This document shows positions 17,201 to 25,985 of a DNA stretch of 64,000 nt, piece by piece (the stretch's first letter is position 1; each line of letters begins with the position of its first letter). Position numbers and translations under genes: made by a program. Source of the DNA: Leptospiraceae bacterium (GTDB lineage Bacteria > Spirochaetota > Leptospiria > Leptospirales > Leptonemataceae); contig JAOACE010000008.1 of NCBI GenBank assembly GCA_026418015.1, positions 248,001-312,000 on the forward strand, read 5' to 3'. A model generated the notes under the pieces. It was given only the letters and a program-made list of their open reading frames with translations, ran no database searches and was not told the origin of the DNA.

Positions 17201-18599
17201 AGCTTACTAAATCTCTTAAAGTAAATCCATCATGGCATGTTATAAAATTAATACTGGAATAGGTTTTTCTATCGTCTTTCTTGTACAAATCGCTGGAACC
17301 AGCAATCCTTGTTGCAAAATCAGAAAGGTTGTTTTCGAATTCGTTAATTACCCTACGTACAGTATCGCGATACCTTCCATTCCACTCGGACCAACCAGGT
17401 GGAAAGTTCCCCACTTGATATCCATCTTTTCCTAGATCCCAAGGTTCTGCGATCAATTTAACTCTCGAAATGATGGGATCCTGCTGTATAATAGCAAAAA
17501 AGGATGTTAATCGATCTACTTCGTAAAGTTCTCTTGCTAATGCAGAAGCTAAATCGAAGCGAAAACCATCAACATGCATTTCTGTAATCCAATACCGTAA
17601 AGAATCCATCACTAACTGTAAAACATGATGATTCTGATGATTTAATGTATTTCCACAACCAGTAAAATCCACATACAGATCTTTTTTTTCTTCGTATACT
17701 CTGTAATAAGACAAATTATCGATTCCACGAAAAGATAACGTAGGCCCTGTATGATCTCCTTCTGCTGTATGATTATAAACAACGTCTAAGATTACTTCAA
17801 ACCCAGCTTGATGGAGAACCTTTACCATTGTCTTAAATTCATTTATAGCCCCCATTACACTTTTATCATAGGCATAACGGGGGTTAGGTGCAAAAAATGC
17901 AATGGGATTGTAGCCCCAGTAGTTCACCTTATTTTGTTTGTATAAATGATATTCTGTAATCGAATATTGAATGGGTAAAAATTCGATTGTTGTTATACCT
18001 AAATCTTTTAAGTATTTTATCACTTCGTCTGTTGTAAATGCTAAATAAGTACCTCTTAATTCTTCTGGAACATATGGGTTCAATTGTGTAAAGCCTTTTA
18101 CATGGACTTCGTAAATAATGGTATCTTTCCAAGGAATATCTAATTGTTTATCGTTACCCCAACTAAAAGCTGGATCTATAATTGCTCCTAAAATGGCTTT
18201 ATCTGCATTATTTCGATTGTCTTTTTCTCTAAAATTATAAGGAAATTTATAACCAAAATGTTCTTCGGACCAAATGAGTTCTCTTCCAATTGCAAGAGCA
18301 TAAGGATCCAATAAAACCTTGGAAGGATTAAAACGAAACCCATTCTCTGGATCATAAGGACCATCCACTCTATATCCATAAAGTTGGCCTGGTCGAATAC
18401 CTTCTACATAACAGTGCCAAATATAATGTGTTCGATTACGAATGGGAATACATAAACTTTCTTTGTAATCTTTATCGAAAAAACACAACATCACCGATTT
18501 CGCATGTTTTGAATACAGAGCAAAATTTACACCTGCACCATCCCATGTTGCACCTAAAGGATAGGGTTTTCCTTCTTTTATATTTACGTAGTTCTTCAT
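14214..18599 (-). CDS. glgX-malQ: bifunctional GlgX debranching enzyme / MalQ 4-alpha-glucanotransferase
   Basis: A 1461-residue fusion. Residues 1 to ~730 are GlgX: N-terminal CBM48-like domain (YPLGATWDGAGVNFALYS), then the GH13 barrel with DVVYNHTAEGD, nucleophile in DGFRFDLASAL, acid/base in AEPWDLGKDGYQ, and TCHDGFTLRDLVSY. Residues ~735-930 match MalQ N-terminal beta domains. Residues ~930-1461 are GH77: SSTNMGVGDFGDL, nucleophile in LRIDHVMWLYRL, acid in IIGEDLGTVPEEV, and NTHDLPTLAGYW. It should cut alpha-1,6 branches and then disproportionate the released glucans. The frame is unbroken. Divergent from the GT4/GH57 pair. Start ATG 18599 sits directly at the CBM48 domain. Confidence 0.93.
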   Translation of the reverse strand: MKNYVNIKEGKPYPLGATWDGAGVNFALYSKHAKSVMLCFFDKDYKESLCIPIRNRTHYIWHCYVEGIRPGQLYGYRVDGPYDPENGFRFNPSKVLLDPYALAIGRELIWSEEHFGYKFPYNFREKDNRNNADKAILGAIIDPAFSWGNDKQLDIPWKDTIIYEVHVKGFTQLNPYVPEELRGTYLAFTTDEVIKYLKDLGITTIEFLPIQYSITEYHLYKQNKVNYWGYNPIAFFAPNPRYAYDKSVMGAINEFKTMVKVLHQAGFEVILDVVYNHTAEGDHTGPTLSFRGIDNLSYYRVYEEKKDLYVDFTGCGNTLNHQNHHVLQLVMDSLRYWITEMHVDGFRFDLASALARELYEVDRLTSFFAIIQQDPIISRVKLIAEPWDLGKDGYQVGNFPPGWSEWNGRYRDTVRRVINEFENNLSDFATRIAGSSDLYKKDDRKTYSSINFITCHDGFTLRDLVSYEKKHNEDNGLNNLDGSDVNYSRNYGIEGDTDDIKINLIRLKKQKLFLTTLFISQGVPMLLAGDELNRTQKGNNNAFCQDNEISYINWEENEYSQELHTITKFLIQLRKQNEVFRRNEFFEGEEKKVMEVKDIYWIHKEGREMQEEDWHNELCLGILLPSEFGERFDFYTSLEGDTFLILINFSNETIQFKIPEIITTRWKIIYSTDRHLFITEETEDEIEKMDHILQKIYKNRSNHHFLEEMEIYMSDGLFYMPNEHIKINQYSIVILKADKNWKEAHVKRKYRLKLLEILIHNLGIQKQYFDLMGREYNLSNSEIFMIIRAMHLPVKDLSSLEVIYENYKNDLWFQGIQSSFVLSINQEKDLELTIPETIKKFKIQIKDKNQATVFEKEIEDYPIIESHTIAFSKFKKLKLIKTKINLNFQFDVGYYDIYVLHNSEIHSKGKLMITPEKAYNDDKIYTGVWVQLYALRSSTNMGVGDFGDLKKLALILKKYRYNIIGLSPLHYVLNQENMVSPYFPASRLMINPIYIDIFSIEEFHKSKNAIKKWKAYVDVIEQEKNSKVINYSLIYKIKKEIIYEIYKDFIIENNKNDLYKKFIKYKENNHLLFFHALYETANDVFGKIKIPGELYKLDSEFQKQFIQEYQDKIEFYSFIFYLAEQQFLNLVEELKKEGIYLYLDLAVGCAPDQIEHIYFDNNYSYIFSKTARAGAPPDQFSPNGQDWGITVFNPFILKKFHYEPFILLLRRNLFNHTFLRIDHVMWLYRLYWIVREGSEKTATYVRYPEKDLFGILSLESHLNKGIIIGEDLGTVPEEVRNILKEKSILSWKVFYFEKINDEFIDPNSYPLNCVATINTHDLPTLAGYWLGKDIEEKFKIGILTEQEAKKLLEIRNKERNKIIEMFNKKQYFKDKEPLTEDSIFDSEIVYYFYRLLSETPSKIVLASIYDMMGESDQPNVPGTVNEYPNWRLRLSVPIEEIENNPYFISVTSALSDRLKLQ

Positions 18600-18648
18600 A
18601 CTTTTTTGATTAAATCCAAAATTTAATTTTATACACGAATTTTTTTAT

Positions 18649-18681
18649 TTGACGTATAATATTTTTATAATAATAAGTCAA
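18649..18681. promoter_or_regulatory. divergent -35-like boxes between the alpha-glucan operons
   Basis: The 153-base gap between the fusion gene and the GT4 gene contains TTTGAC (plus) and GTCAAA (TTTGAC on minus) facing each other at 18648-18682. On the minus strand TTGACT, 17 bases and TATACG (18653-18658) form a plausible promoter for glgX-malQ with a leader of about 47 bases. The plus-strand TTGACG lacks a well-spaced -10. Partly seen, partly inferred. Confidence 0.35.
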
Positions 18682-18752
18682 ATAACTTATTTCGTAAGGA
18701 TAAATTACGTTATTCATAATTTATAAATATATTATTATTTTAAAGGTTTGTT

Positions 18753-20066
18753 ATGTCAAAAAGAAAAATACTCATGATCGGTTGGGAATATCCGCCCACG
18801 ATAATTGGTGGATTGGGAGTAGCAACACATGGTATATCAAAAGCTTTAGGAGAATTAGGTCATAAAATTTTATTAATACTTCCTCGAATTACTGGCAAAG
18901 AGCCAAAAGACAAAAATCTTTTTATCTTAGGTGTAAATTCTCGATATTTACCTTTTACAAAAGAAGAATTACAAAAATATTTATTAGAAACGATGCATTT
19001 ATCTAATGTGAGCACATACGAAAGTCAGTATTTTTTACCACCAGAAGAGGTATTAAGCTCCTTAGAACGTTCTTCGACTTTGGTTCAAGACGAATTGTTA
19101 GAAGTTCAACAAACTAGGATTTTAGAAGGAGGTTATACAAGTAACATTTACTTCGAGATCCAAGCTTTCGCAGAATTTGTTGCAAAAATTGCAGAAAAAC
19201 TTAAATCCATCGATCTAATCCATGCACATGATTGGATGACTTTTCCAGCCGCTCTTTATGCAAAACATTTAACTGGAATTCCCATCATATTACATGTTCA
19301 TGCAACAGAGTTTGATCGTTCGGGAGAACATCCCAACCTCTATGTTTACAACTTAGAAAAATACAGTTTCGAAAAAGCAGATGCCATTATCACCGTAAGT
19401 AATTACACAAAAAATATTCTAGTAGAAAAATATCAAATTCATCCCGATAAAATCTTTCCTGTTTATAATGCTATTGACTTTCAGTATATTGAAGATAAAC
19501 CTGTAAGAAAGCCAATAAAACAAAAGATCGTATTGTTTTTAGGAAGAATTACTTTTCAAAAGGGTCCAGATTATTTCGTAAGGGCTGCCAAGAAGGTCAT
19601 CGAGAAAATTGATCATGTAAAATTTCTTATGGTAGGTACTGGGGATATGTATTCGCGCATTATCGAAATGGCAGCAGATTTGGGAATTGGAAAGTATTTT
19701 CATTATACGGGTTTTGTACCAAGAGAAAAAATCGACGAAATCTTCAAAATGAGCGATGTGTATGTTTTACCGTCTGTTTCGGAACCCTTTGGATTAACAG
19801 TATTAGAAGCATTAAAAGCGGGAGTCCCAGTAATTGTTTCCAAACAATCAGGTATTTCGGAATTAATTCAAAATGCAATTAAAGTTGACTTTTGGAATGT
19901 AGACGATATAGCAAACCATATTATCAATCTTTTAAAAGACGAAGATTACAAAAATCAAATCAAGCAAAAATTAAACGAAGAGCAAATCCATCGAATTACT
20001 TGGTACGATAGTGCAAGAAAAATCGAGGAAATTTACGATCAAGTATTGAATAAAATAAGGAAATAA
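18753..20066 (+). CDS. GT4-type glycosyltransferase, glycogen synthase-like
   Basis: A 437-residue GT-B enzyme. The N-terminus MIGWEYPPTIIGGLGVATHG is the glycogen/starch-synthase-like donor/acceptor loop; LIHAHDWMTFPAALYAK and the GT-B linker follow; the C-terminal sugar-nucleotide motif EPFGLTVLEALKAGVPVIVS contains the intact E-x7-E pair. Likely elongates an alpha-glucan from ADP- or UDP-glucose in the cytoplasm, given the GH57 gene three bases downstream and the debranching fusion opposite. The donor cannot be told from sequence, and a trehalose- or lipid-directed role is possible. Confidence 0.82.
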   Translation: MSKRKILMIGWEYPPTIIGGLGVATHGISKALGELGHKILLILPRITGKEPKDKNLFILGVNSRYLPFTKEELQKYLLETMHLSNVSTYESQYFLPPEEVLSSLERSSTLVQDELLEVQQTRILEGGYTSNIYFEIQAFAEFVAKIAEKLKSIDLIHAHDWMTFPAALYAKHLTGIPIILHVHATEFDRSGEHPNLYVYNLEKYSFEKADAIITVSNYTKNILVEKYQIHPDKIFPVYNAIDFQYIEDKPVRKPIKQKIVLFLGRITFQKGPDYFVRAAKKVIEKIDHVKFLMVGTGDMYSRIIEMAADLGIGKYFHYTGFVPREKIDEIFKMSDVYVLPSVSEPFGLTVLEALKAGVPVIVSKQSGISELIQNAIKVDFWNVDDIANHIINLLKDEDYKNQIKQKLNEEQIHRITWYDSARKIEEIYDQVLNKIRK

Positions 20067-20069
20067 CAT

Positions 20070-21245
20070 ATGAATTCCGTTTGTTTTTATTTCGAAGTTC
20101 ACCAACCCTATCGACTCAAACATTATTCTTTCTTTGATATAGGAAATCCCCACTATTTTGATGATGAAAAAAACCGAGAAATTATCTTAAAAGTTTCGAA
20201 CAAATGTTATATACCTATGAATCAATTGCTCCTAAAACTAATCAAAAAATATAAAGGGGATTTTAAAGTTACCTTTTCTTTAACTGGGACATTGATTGAA
20301 CAACTCCAAAAATGGTCTCCTTTTGTGATTGATTTATTCAAAGCATTAGTAGATACTGGATATGTAGAATTATTAGCAGAAACTTATTATCATTCATTGG
20401 CAAGCATATATTCCGAAAATGAATTTCGCGAACAAGTTAAAATGCACATCAAACTGATGAAAGATGTCTTTGGTTATACACCCCAATCCTTTCGAAATAC
20501 AGAATTGATCTATAATAATCATATTGCTTGGGTTGCATCCACAATGGGATTTAAAGCAATTTTAACAGAAGGAGCAGAAAAGATCTTAGGATGGAGAAGT
20601 CCTAATTTTGTTTATAAACCTAAATATTCACCACAAATCAAATGCTTATTAAAAAACTATCGATTGAGTGATGATATTGCCTTTCGTTTTTCGAACAAGT
20701 ATTGGGAAGAATATCCTCTTACAGCAGATAAATTTGCTCATTGGGTTCATCATATTGCTGGAAATGGCCATGTTGTGAATCTTTTTATGGATTACGAAAC
20801 TTTTGGCGAACACCAATGGAAAGAAACAGGGATATTCGATTTTATGGAACACTTACCAGATTATATATTAAAACATCCAGACTTTAAGTTTTCCACAGTT
20901 TCGGAAGTTGCAACACTTTATGAACCTGTAGGAGAAATTGACATAGATTATACAATATCTTGGGCAGATATAGAAAGAGATCTTTCTGCTTGGACCGGAA
21001 ACAGTATGCAAAAAGAAGCATTGCAGTGCATTTACGAAATCGAAGAAAGAGTAAAAGCGAAAAATGATTCTTTTTTGTTAGAAAATTGGAGAAAGCTTCT
21101 AACCTCAGATCACTTTTATTACATGAGTACCAAATTTTGGCATGATGGAGATGTTCACAAATATTTTAGTCCTTATGATACGCCCCATCAAGCATATATC
21201 TATTTTATGAATGCATTAGAAGATTTAAAACATAGGTTAGAGTAA
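20070..21245 (+). CDS. glycoside hydrolase family 57 (alpha-amylase-like)
   Basis: A 391-residue GH57 enzyme of retaining mechanism acting on alpha-glucans. Visible GH57 blocks are YFEVHQPYRL at the start, TYYHSLASIYSENEF, the nucleophile region FRNTELIYNNHIAW near residue 156 and the acid region FMDYETFGEHQ near residue 240. It starts 3 bases after the GT4 gene, so the two are co-translated. GH57 covers amylase, amylopullulanase, branching and glucanotransferase activities; the short single-domain form next to a glycogen-synthase-like gene is common in other bacteria, and I call it only alpha-amylase-like. No signal peptide, so cytoplasmic. Confidence 0.88.
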   Translation: MNSVCFYFEVHQPYRLKHYSFFDIGNPHYFDDEKNREIILKVSNKCYIPMNQLLLKLIKKYKGDFKVTFSLTGTLIEQLQKWSPFVIDLFKALVDTGYVELLAETYYHSLASIYSENEFREQVKMHIKLMKDVFGYTPQSFRNTELIYNNHIAWVASTMGFKAILTEGAEKILGWRSPNFVYKPKYSPQIKCLLKNYRLSDDIAFRFSNKYWEEYPLTADKFAHWVHHIAGNGHVVNLFMDYETFGEHQWKETGIFDFMEHLPDYILKHPDFKFSTVSEVATLYEPVGEIDIDYTISWADIERDLSAWTGNSMQKEALQCIYEIEERVKAKNDSFLLENWRKLLTSDHFYYMSTKFWHDGDVHKYFSPYDTPHQAYIYFMNALEDLKHRLE

Positions 21246-21286
21246 AAAGATTGATATAACTCAATCATTAAATTTGTTGGTTGATA

Positions 21287-22267
21287 ATGAATCATAACCA
21301 AAGAATCTTAAATATCATTTTTTTTATCTTAATATTTTTTTATTTTTCTTTGAAACTTTTTATCACTTTTGACTTTGAAATCAATTTTAAAGAAGAAAAA
21401 CATTCTTTAAGTATAGAATTAAAAAATGGACTGATACAAAAATACAATATCGAAAAAAAAATCTATGTGGAATTGGATTCGGATTTTTTAGAAAGAGAAC
21501 ACATACCACAAAGGTTGTTTTTGCTCCTTTCTCAGGATATTAAAAAAAATTTATTTTCTATATTTATAATATTATTTTTAGATATTTTGATTCTATTATT
21601 TTTATATGCATTATATCATAATTTAACGTTTACGATTCCTTTCCAAAAATTATTGTTAATTTTGATATTGATGATTTTATTTATTAATCTTTATTTTGTC
21701 GAAAGGTACAATATCTCCGAAAAATTTCAGTTTTATCAAAATTATTTTTTATTTCTTCCTTTAATTTGGGATAGTATACTCATCTTTATATGCACTTGGT
21801 TACTTTTTGAACATTTCGACTTAAATATTAAAAAACCTTTTCTTGATTTTTATTATTCTAAAACCTTTGTATTTAAGACCAAATTGATCCAACTCACTTT
21901 GATTTTTCGAGATTTAACATTTTTAAGCTTAATTTCTGTTTTTGTTGTTAACTTATTTTTACTTCCGATTTATTATGCACAGATTAGTTATAAAATTCCC
22001 TTTGAAGGAATCTTTATTGCTTTTTTGGTTTTTTTGATTGTTTTCTATGTATATGCTTATTATTATGTTTCGAAAAATCGAGAAGAAAATCCTAAAATGC
22101 CTTTTGCAATCTCATTTTTAGGGTTTAAAATTTTAAAAAATCTTTTTCAATTCATTGTTTTTTTGATTTTTATAATAAGCATTGGAATGATCGCTTCTTT
22201 GTTTATCATCGCGAACCTTAATGTTTTAGAATCTTTAAAAATCCTTCAAGAAAGTAAAGGTTTATAA
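21287..22267 (+). CDS. multi-spanning membrane protein of unknown function
   Basis: Very hydrophobic; about 326 residues from the ATG at 21287 (a TTG at 21281 adds two). A first transmembrane helix (IFFILIFFYFSLKLFITF) is followed by a ~60-residue presumably extracytoplasmic loop with KEEKHSLSIELKNGLIQKYN, then about seven more helices in pairs. No transporter or enzyme motif was found. Composition is extremely rich in Phe, Leu and Ile. Its stop shares 6 bases with the convergent GHKL-type gene. It may belong to the alpha-glucan operon by position only. Confidence 0.6.
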   Translation: MNHNQRILNIIFFILIFFYFSLKLFITFDFEINFKEEKHSLSIELKNGLIQKYNIEKKIYVELDSDFLEREHIPQRLFLLLSQDIKKNLFSIFIILFLDILILLFLYALYHNLTFTIPFQKLLLILILMILFINLYFVERYNISEKFQFYQNYFLFLPLIWDSILIFICTWLLFEHFDLNIKKPFLDFYYSKTFVFKTKLIQLTLIFRDLTFLSLISVFVVNLFLLPIYYAQISYKIPFEGIFIAFLVFLIVFYVYAYYYVSKNREENPKMPFAISFLGFKILKNLFQFIVFLIFIISIGMIASLFIIANLNVLESLKILQESKGL

Positions 22268-23494
22268 AGTCATATCGATTTTAACTGTGGTTTTTTGAGT
22301 TTTAGGTTCGGGATATATAACACAACGATATTGTATTCCTTCTTTTTTACAAGCTTGTTCAAGATAAGAGTTATACAAAAGTCCAAGGCCAGCTCCTAGT
22401 TTACCTTCTTCTTGATCGCTATCATCGTAGAAACTTGCAATGCTAATGCCATCGACATCTGCCTTCATTTTCCTTCTAAGTTTTTGTGCCAAATCTTCGT
22501 TTATAGAACCATAATTAGAAATTTGAATTTGTAAACGAGATAAATGCCCCGAAGTCAATTTTTCTGGGTTTAAATTCCAAGAGATTTGAAGGTTTTGTTT
22601 TTGGTCGATTGCCAATTGTTTTAACTTTAATCGATTTTCTCTGTTTCGAATAAATTTATCCGCTTCTGATTTGGGTACTTTTAGAAACTTTGTTGCTAAT
22701 AGTTCAAAATGAGCTTTTTCTGCATTCTGTACAAATTCCATGATCAAGTTACTTAAATGAGTAGCAATCACAGTATGCTCCAAATAGCTATAAATCATGT
22801 TTTGAAATGTATAAAGCATTTGTTCTCTTAAATCTTCTTTTTGGTAGATGATAAAAAACAAAAACCAAACACGTTTATCGATCCATTCTAGAAACTTAGG
22901 AAGAGAGCGAATCCGAGCATACATATCTTCTTCTTCTAGATATGTATTTGCTAATACTTTTTCTGTAATCTTTTCTCTGATGGATTCTTTTATTTGTTCT
23001 AAGATAGGACCATATTGCTTAAACAATAATTCCACTTTTTGAGTAGAAATATGGTTGAGTTCTGTCATGGAATATTTGGGGTTTTTTCGGTTAAACTCTT
23101 TTACTACTTTGGATTCAAACAAAGCTTTTGCAAGAGATGGGGTCAACTTGCGATACAGAATTGCATAGATGATCAAATTATTCGTACTGATAATTTCTTG
23201 TCTTAAAGGTAAAAGCTCTGGTAGTGCAGCATAGATTTCTTCTATGTAAAACTTCATGATCAATTTTTGCATAACCTGAGCATTAAAGCTTTTAGAAAAA
23301 AATCCTTCTTTCGTAAATCCATTCATGTTTTGATAGCGTTTTAATACGATAGTTTGGTGGGCATTTTTACTAAAAAATTCTAATCCCATGGGGGTTAAAA
23401 AAATATAGGATGGTAAAGCAATCTCTGGGTTTTTAGGTGGTAAGTTGATTTTTTGCTCTATACTTTTGATTTGTTCTAATTTTTTGCTACTCAT
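22262..23494 (-). CDS. stand-alone GHKL-type ATPase protein, no kinase dimerisation domain
   Basis: About 410 residues; the ATG at 23494 is preferred to an in-frame TTG at 23506. The last ~165 residues carry GHKL features: an N box LIMEFVQNAEKAHFE (E and N of the ATP site), a middle block LQIQISNYGSINEDLAQKLR where histidine kinases have DxGxG, and a glycine lid KLGAGLGLLYNSYLEQA. The ~235-residue helical N-terminus has no phospho-acceptor His box or sensor that I recognise. The same three-part layout occurs in the proteins at 44420 and 61837. It may bind ATP to control a partner protein; activity is unproven. Confidence 0.62.
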   Translation of the reverse strand: MSSKKLEQIKSIEQKINLPPKNPEIALPSYIFLTPMGLEFFSKNAHQTIVLKRYQNMNGFTKEGFFSKSFNAQVMQKLIMKFYIEEIYAALPELLPLRQEIISTNNLIIYAILYRKLTPSLAKALFESKVVKEFNRKNPKYSMTELNHISTQKVELLFKQYGPILEQIKESIREKITEKVLANTYLEEEDMYARIRSLPKFLEWIDKRVWFLFFIIYQKEDLREQMLYTFQNMIYSYLEHTVIATHLSNLIMEFVQNAEKAHFELLATKFLKVPKSEADKFIRNRENRLKLKQLAIDQKQNLQISWNLNPEKLTSGHLSRLQIQISNYGSINEDLAQKLRRKMKADVDGISIASFYDDSDQEEGKLGAGLGLLYNSYLEQACKKEGIQYRCVIYPEPKTQKTTVKIDMTL

Positions 23495-23537
23495 TATTTT
23501 ATTCAATCTTTTTTTTTAATTATCGATATATTAAAAA

Positions 23538-25304
23538 ATGAATATTCAATTATCTTTGATAAAAAAAATGAATAAATTATTAAAATTATATATCATTTTA
23601 ATATTCATTGTATTCCCCCAGTTTTTTTTAATTATAAGAAAAGATCTACATAGTCAAGATAAAAAGAAAAATTTCGAAAGTCAAACAAATTTAAATTTAT
23701 TAGAACAAGAAAATTTTTTAAAAGGAGAAGATCATTTTTATAAGAAGCGTTTCTACACAGCAGAAATATTTTTTCAAAAGGTGATAGAAATTAACCCAGA
23801 GAATGCTTACGCACATTCCTATTTAGGAGATATATATCTTAATAAGAATGAACTCGATAAAGCAATTCATCATTTTAAAATTGCCTCAGAACTATTATCA
23901 GATTTAAAACTTTATAATAATAAAAACAATAATGATATTTTATTTTTAAAATCCATTAACCCAAAAGATGTTGATATTCCTTTAAAAGAATACTTTCGAT
24001 TAGCTCAGGCTTATTATCTAAAAAAACAACCAGAACAATCAGAATACTATTGTAAAATTATTATAAATAAATTTAAAGATTTTTTTCAATGTTATTATTA
24101 CTTAGGAATGATAGAATTAGAATTCCGAAAAAATAGACAACAAACAATCGAATATTTAGAAAAATATAAATCCGGATTAGAAAAATTTCTTCAAGAAAAC
24201 CCACAAAATGCGATTTCTCAAGAAAAAGAAAAAGTTGAAAATGTCTTAAAACTTTTAGCACAAAACGAAGATAGTTCTCTTAAAAATGATCTAAAAAAAG
24301 AATTAGATCCGTTGAATCTTTTTTATAAACCTCCCAAAAAAGAAGAAACATCTATTAACGAAATAAAAAATCAATCCCTTAATTTGATTCTTCCCACAGA
24401 AAAAAAGTTTGATCCTATGTGGGTAGATATACAATATTATAAAAAGCAAGATAGAAAAAAAGCCCTGGAACTGTTAAAAGAATACGAAACTTCTAATGAA
24501 CCCAAAACATCCAAAGATTATTATTTTATAAAAAAATTTTTATGCAATATCTATTTCGAAGTGAAAGATTTTTCTCAAAGCGAAAAAGAATGCTTAAAAG
24601 CACTTCAATATGATTTTGAACCAGAAATATTATTTTACTTAGGTTTAATCGCGATCAAACAAAACAAAAAAGACGAATTCTATCAATACATAAAAAAATA
24701 CTTAGAATATAAACAAGATATACAAGCATATTATTTAATGGGTTATGAACTTTTTCATGACAAAAAATATGATGAAGCACTAAACTATTTCGAAAAATTA
24801 ACTCAATCACAACCAAACCATAAAGAAGGACTATACTATCAATTTTTAATTTATAAAGAATTAAACCAGTTAGAATTTATGAAGCAATTAGCCCAGAAAA
24901 TTTTTTTGTATTATCCAAAGGATTTAGAAATTTTACGTTCTATTGTATTTGATTTATTAGAAAAAGATGAAAAAAATTTATCATCAAATTTATTAAATCA
25001 TATTTATAAAAATAGTCAATCATTAGATGATGGTTTGATTCTTGCTGGTTTTTATGTTCAAGAAGATAAAAATAATCAAGCCTTAGAAATACTTTCGGAG
25101 CTATATCAAAATTATCCAACAGATTATCGATTAATTAAAATCCTGATACTACTATTAAAACAAATGAATCGAAACTATGACACCATAGAACGCATAACAC
25201 AAAGGTTTTTAGATGCTAGTCAAAACCCAACAGAGAAAGAAGAGATTCTGAAAATACTACCCGAAGAAATACGTTTAAAAATGTTGGAAAAAAATCAAAA
25301 ATAA
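23538..25304 (+). CDS. exported tetratricopeptide-repeat protein
   Basis: A 588-residue protein with an N-terminal hydrophobic signal (LLKLYIILIFIVFPQFFLII); a second possible ATG is at 23568. TPR units are clear from residue ~60: AEIFFQKVIEINPENAYAHS, YLGDIYLNKNELDKAIHHF, and later YLMGYELFHDKKYDEALNYF. Two TPR blocks (about 55-215 and 300-560) are separated by a charged linker. TPRs scaffold protein complexes; partners are unknown. The 3' end overlaps the convergent SCO-like gene by 10 bases. The TPR call is firm. Confidence 0.82.
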   Translation: MNIQLSLIKKMNKLLKLYIILIFIVFPQFFLIIRKDLHSQDKKKNFESQTNLNLLEQENFLKGEDHFYKKRFYTAEIFFQKVIEINPENAYAHSYLGDIYLNKNELDKAIHHFKIASELLSDLKLYNNKNNNDILFLKSINPKDVDIPLKEYFRLAQAYYLKKQPEQSEYYCKIIINKFKDFFQCYYYLGMIELEFRKNRQQTIEYLEKYKSGLEKFLQENPQNAISQEKEKVENVLKLLAQNEDSSLKNDLKKELDPLNLFYKPPKKEETSINEIKNQSLNLILPTEKKFDPMWVDIQYYKKQDRKKALELLKEYETSNEPKTSKDYYFIKKFLCNIYFEVKDFSQSEKECLKALQYDFEPEILFYLGLIAIKQNKKDEFYQYIKKYLEYKQDIQAYYLMGYELFHDKKYDEALNYFEKLTQSQPNHKEGLYYQFLIYKELNQLEFMKQLAQKIFLYYPKDLEILRSIVFDLLEKDEKNLSSNLLNHIYKNSQSLDDGLILAGFYVQEDKNNQALEILSELYQNYPTDYRLIKILILLLKQMNRNYDTIERITQRFLDASQNPTEKEEILKILPEEIRLKMLEKNQK

Positions 25305-25837
25305 GAATCAAAAACATCTAGATATACATCTTCGGGATCTCTAAAAGAAAAAATATATCGAATATGAAAATCTTTATCGAGAAAAAAAGTCGAAGTTGTG
25401 TGTTCTACATGAATATGATCCATTTTTTTCTCTACGCGATAAAAGATCCCTAATTTTTTTGCAACTTGATCAATCTCTTGTTTTGATCCAGTTAAAGCAA
25501 TTATATCTGCGTTGAATTTTTTTATATATTCTTTTAAGACTTCGGGAGAATCTCTCTCTGGATCGATTGTAATTAGCACAATATAAGGTTTTTGTTTTTC
25601 GGGCAGTTTTTGATAAATTCTACTTAATTTAGAAAGTGTCGTGGGGCAGTAATCAGGACAATGGGTATATCCAAAAAACAATAAAATGGGTTTATCTTTT
25701 AAAGAATAAAGTTCTATTGGTTGGTTGTTGTGATTCGTGAGAACAAAATTATCTACTTTGCCATAATCTTTTAATTGAATGGGATTTTTGCATTGAAAAA
25801 AAATCAACAAAAAAAGAGTTATGATATATTTTAACAT
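25295..25837 (-). CDS. SCO1/SenC/PrrC-family copper chaperone lipoprotein
   Basis: Delivers copper or acts as a thiol reductase for the CuA site of cytochrome c oxidase. Seen: signal peptide with lipobox FFQCKN, thioredoxin fold with the metal-binding GYTHCPDYCPTTLSK (CxxxC), ITIDPERDSPEVL, and the conserved metal-ligand His in VEHTTSTFFLDKDF. Length (180) is typical. No oxidase gene is in the window; the copper ATPase gene lies 3 kb away on the same strand. It probably faces the periplasm. Start ATG 25837 has no evident Shine-Dalgarno. Confidence 0.9.
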   Translation of the reverse strand: MLKYIITLFLLIFFQCKNPIQLKDYGKVDNFVLTNHNNQPIELYSLKDKPILLFFGYTHCPDYCPTTLSKLSRIYQKLPEKQKPYIVLITIDPERDSPEVLKEYIKKFNADIIALTGSKQEIDQVAKKLGIFYRVEKKMDHIHVEHTTSTFFLDKDFHIRYIFSFRDPEDVYLDVFDSYF

Positions 25838-25985
25838 AAAAACAAAATAATAAATTGAAACAAAAAATCAAGAAAATTATGATAAAATTGCATCAATAAA
25901 TCTATCTCGGAATGATAAAAAAATAATTATAATAAATATATAATATAAATATAATATTTAAATTATTAATTAATTTTATTTAATA

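Noticed and set aside
21249-21266. GATTGA / TCAATC hairpin after the GH57 gene as terminator
   Set aside because: Six-base stem with no T-tract; could occur by chance.
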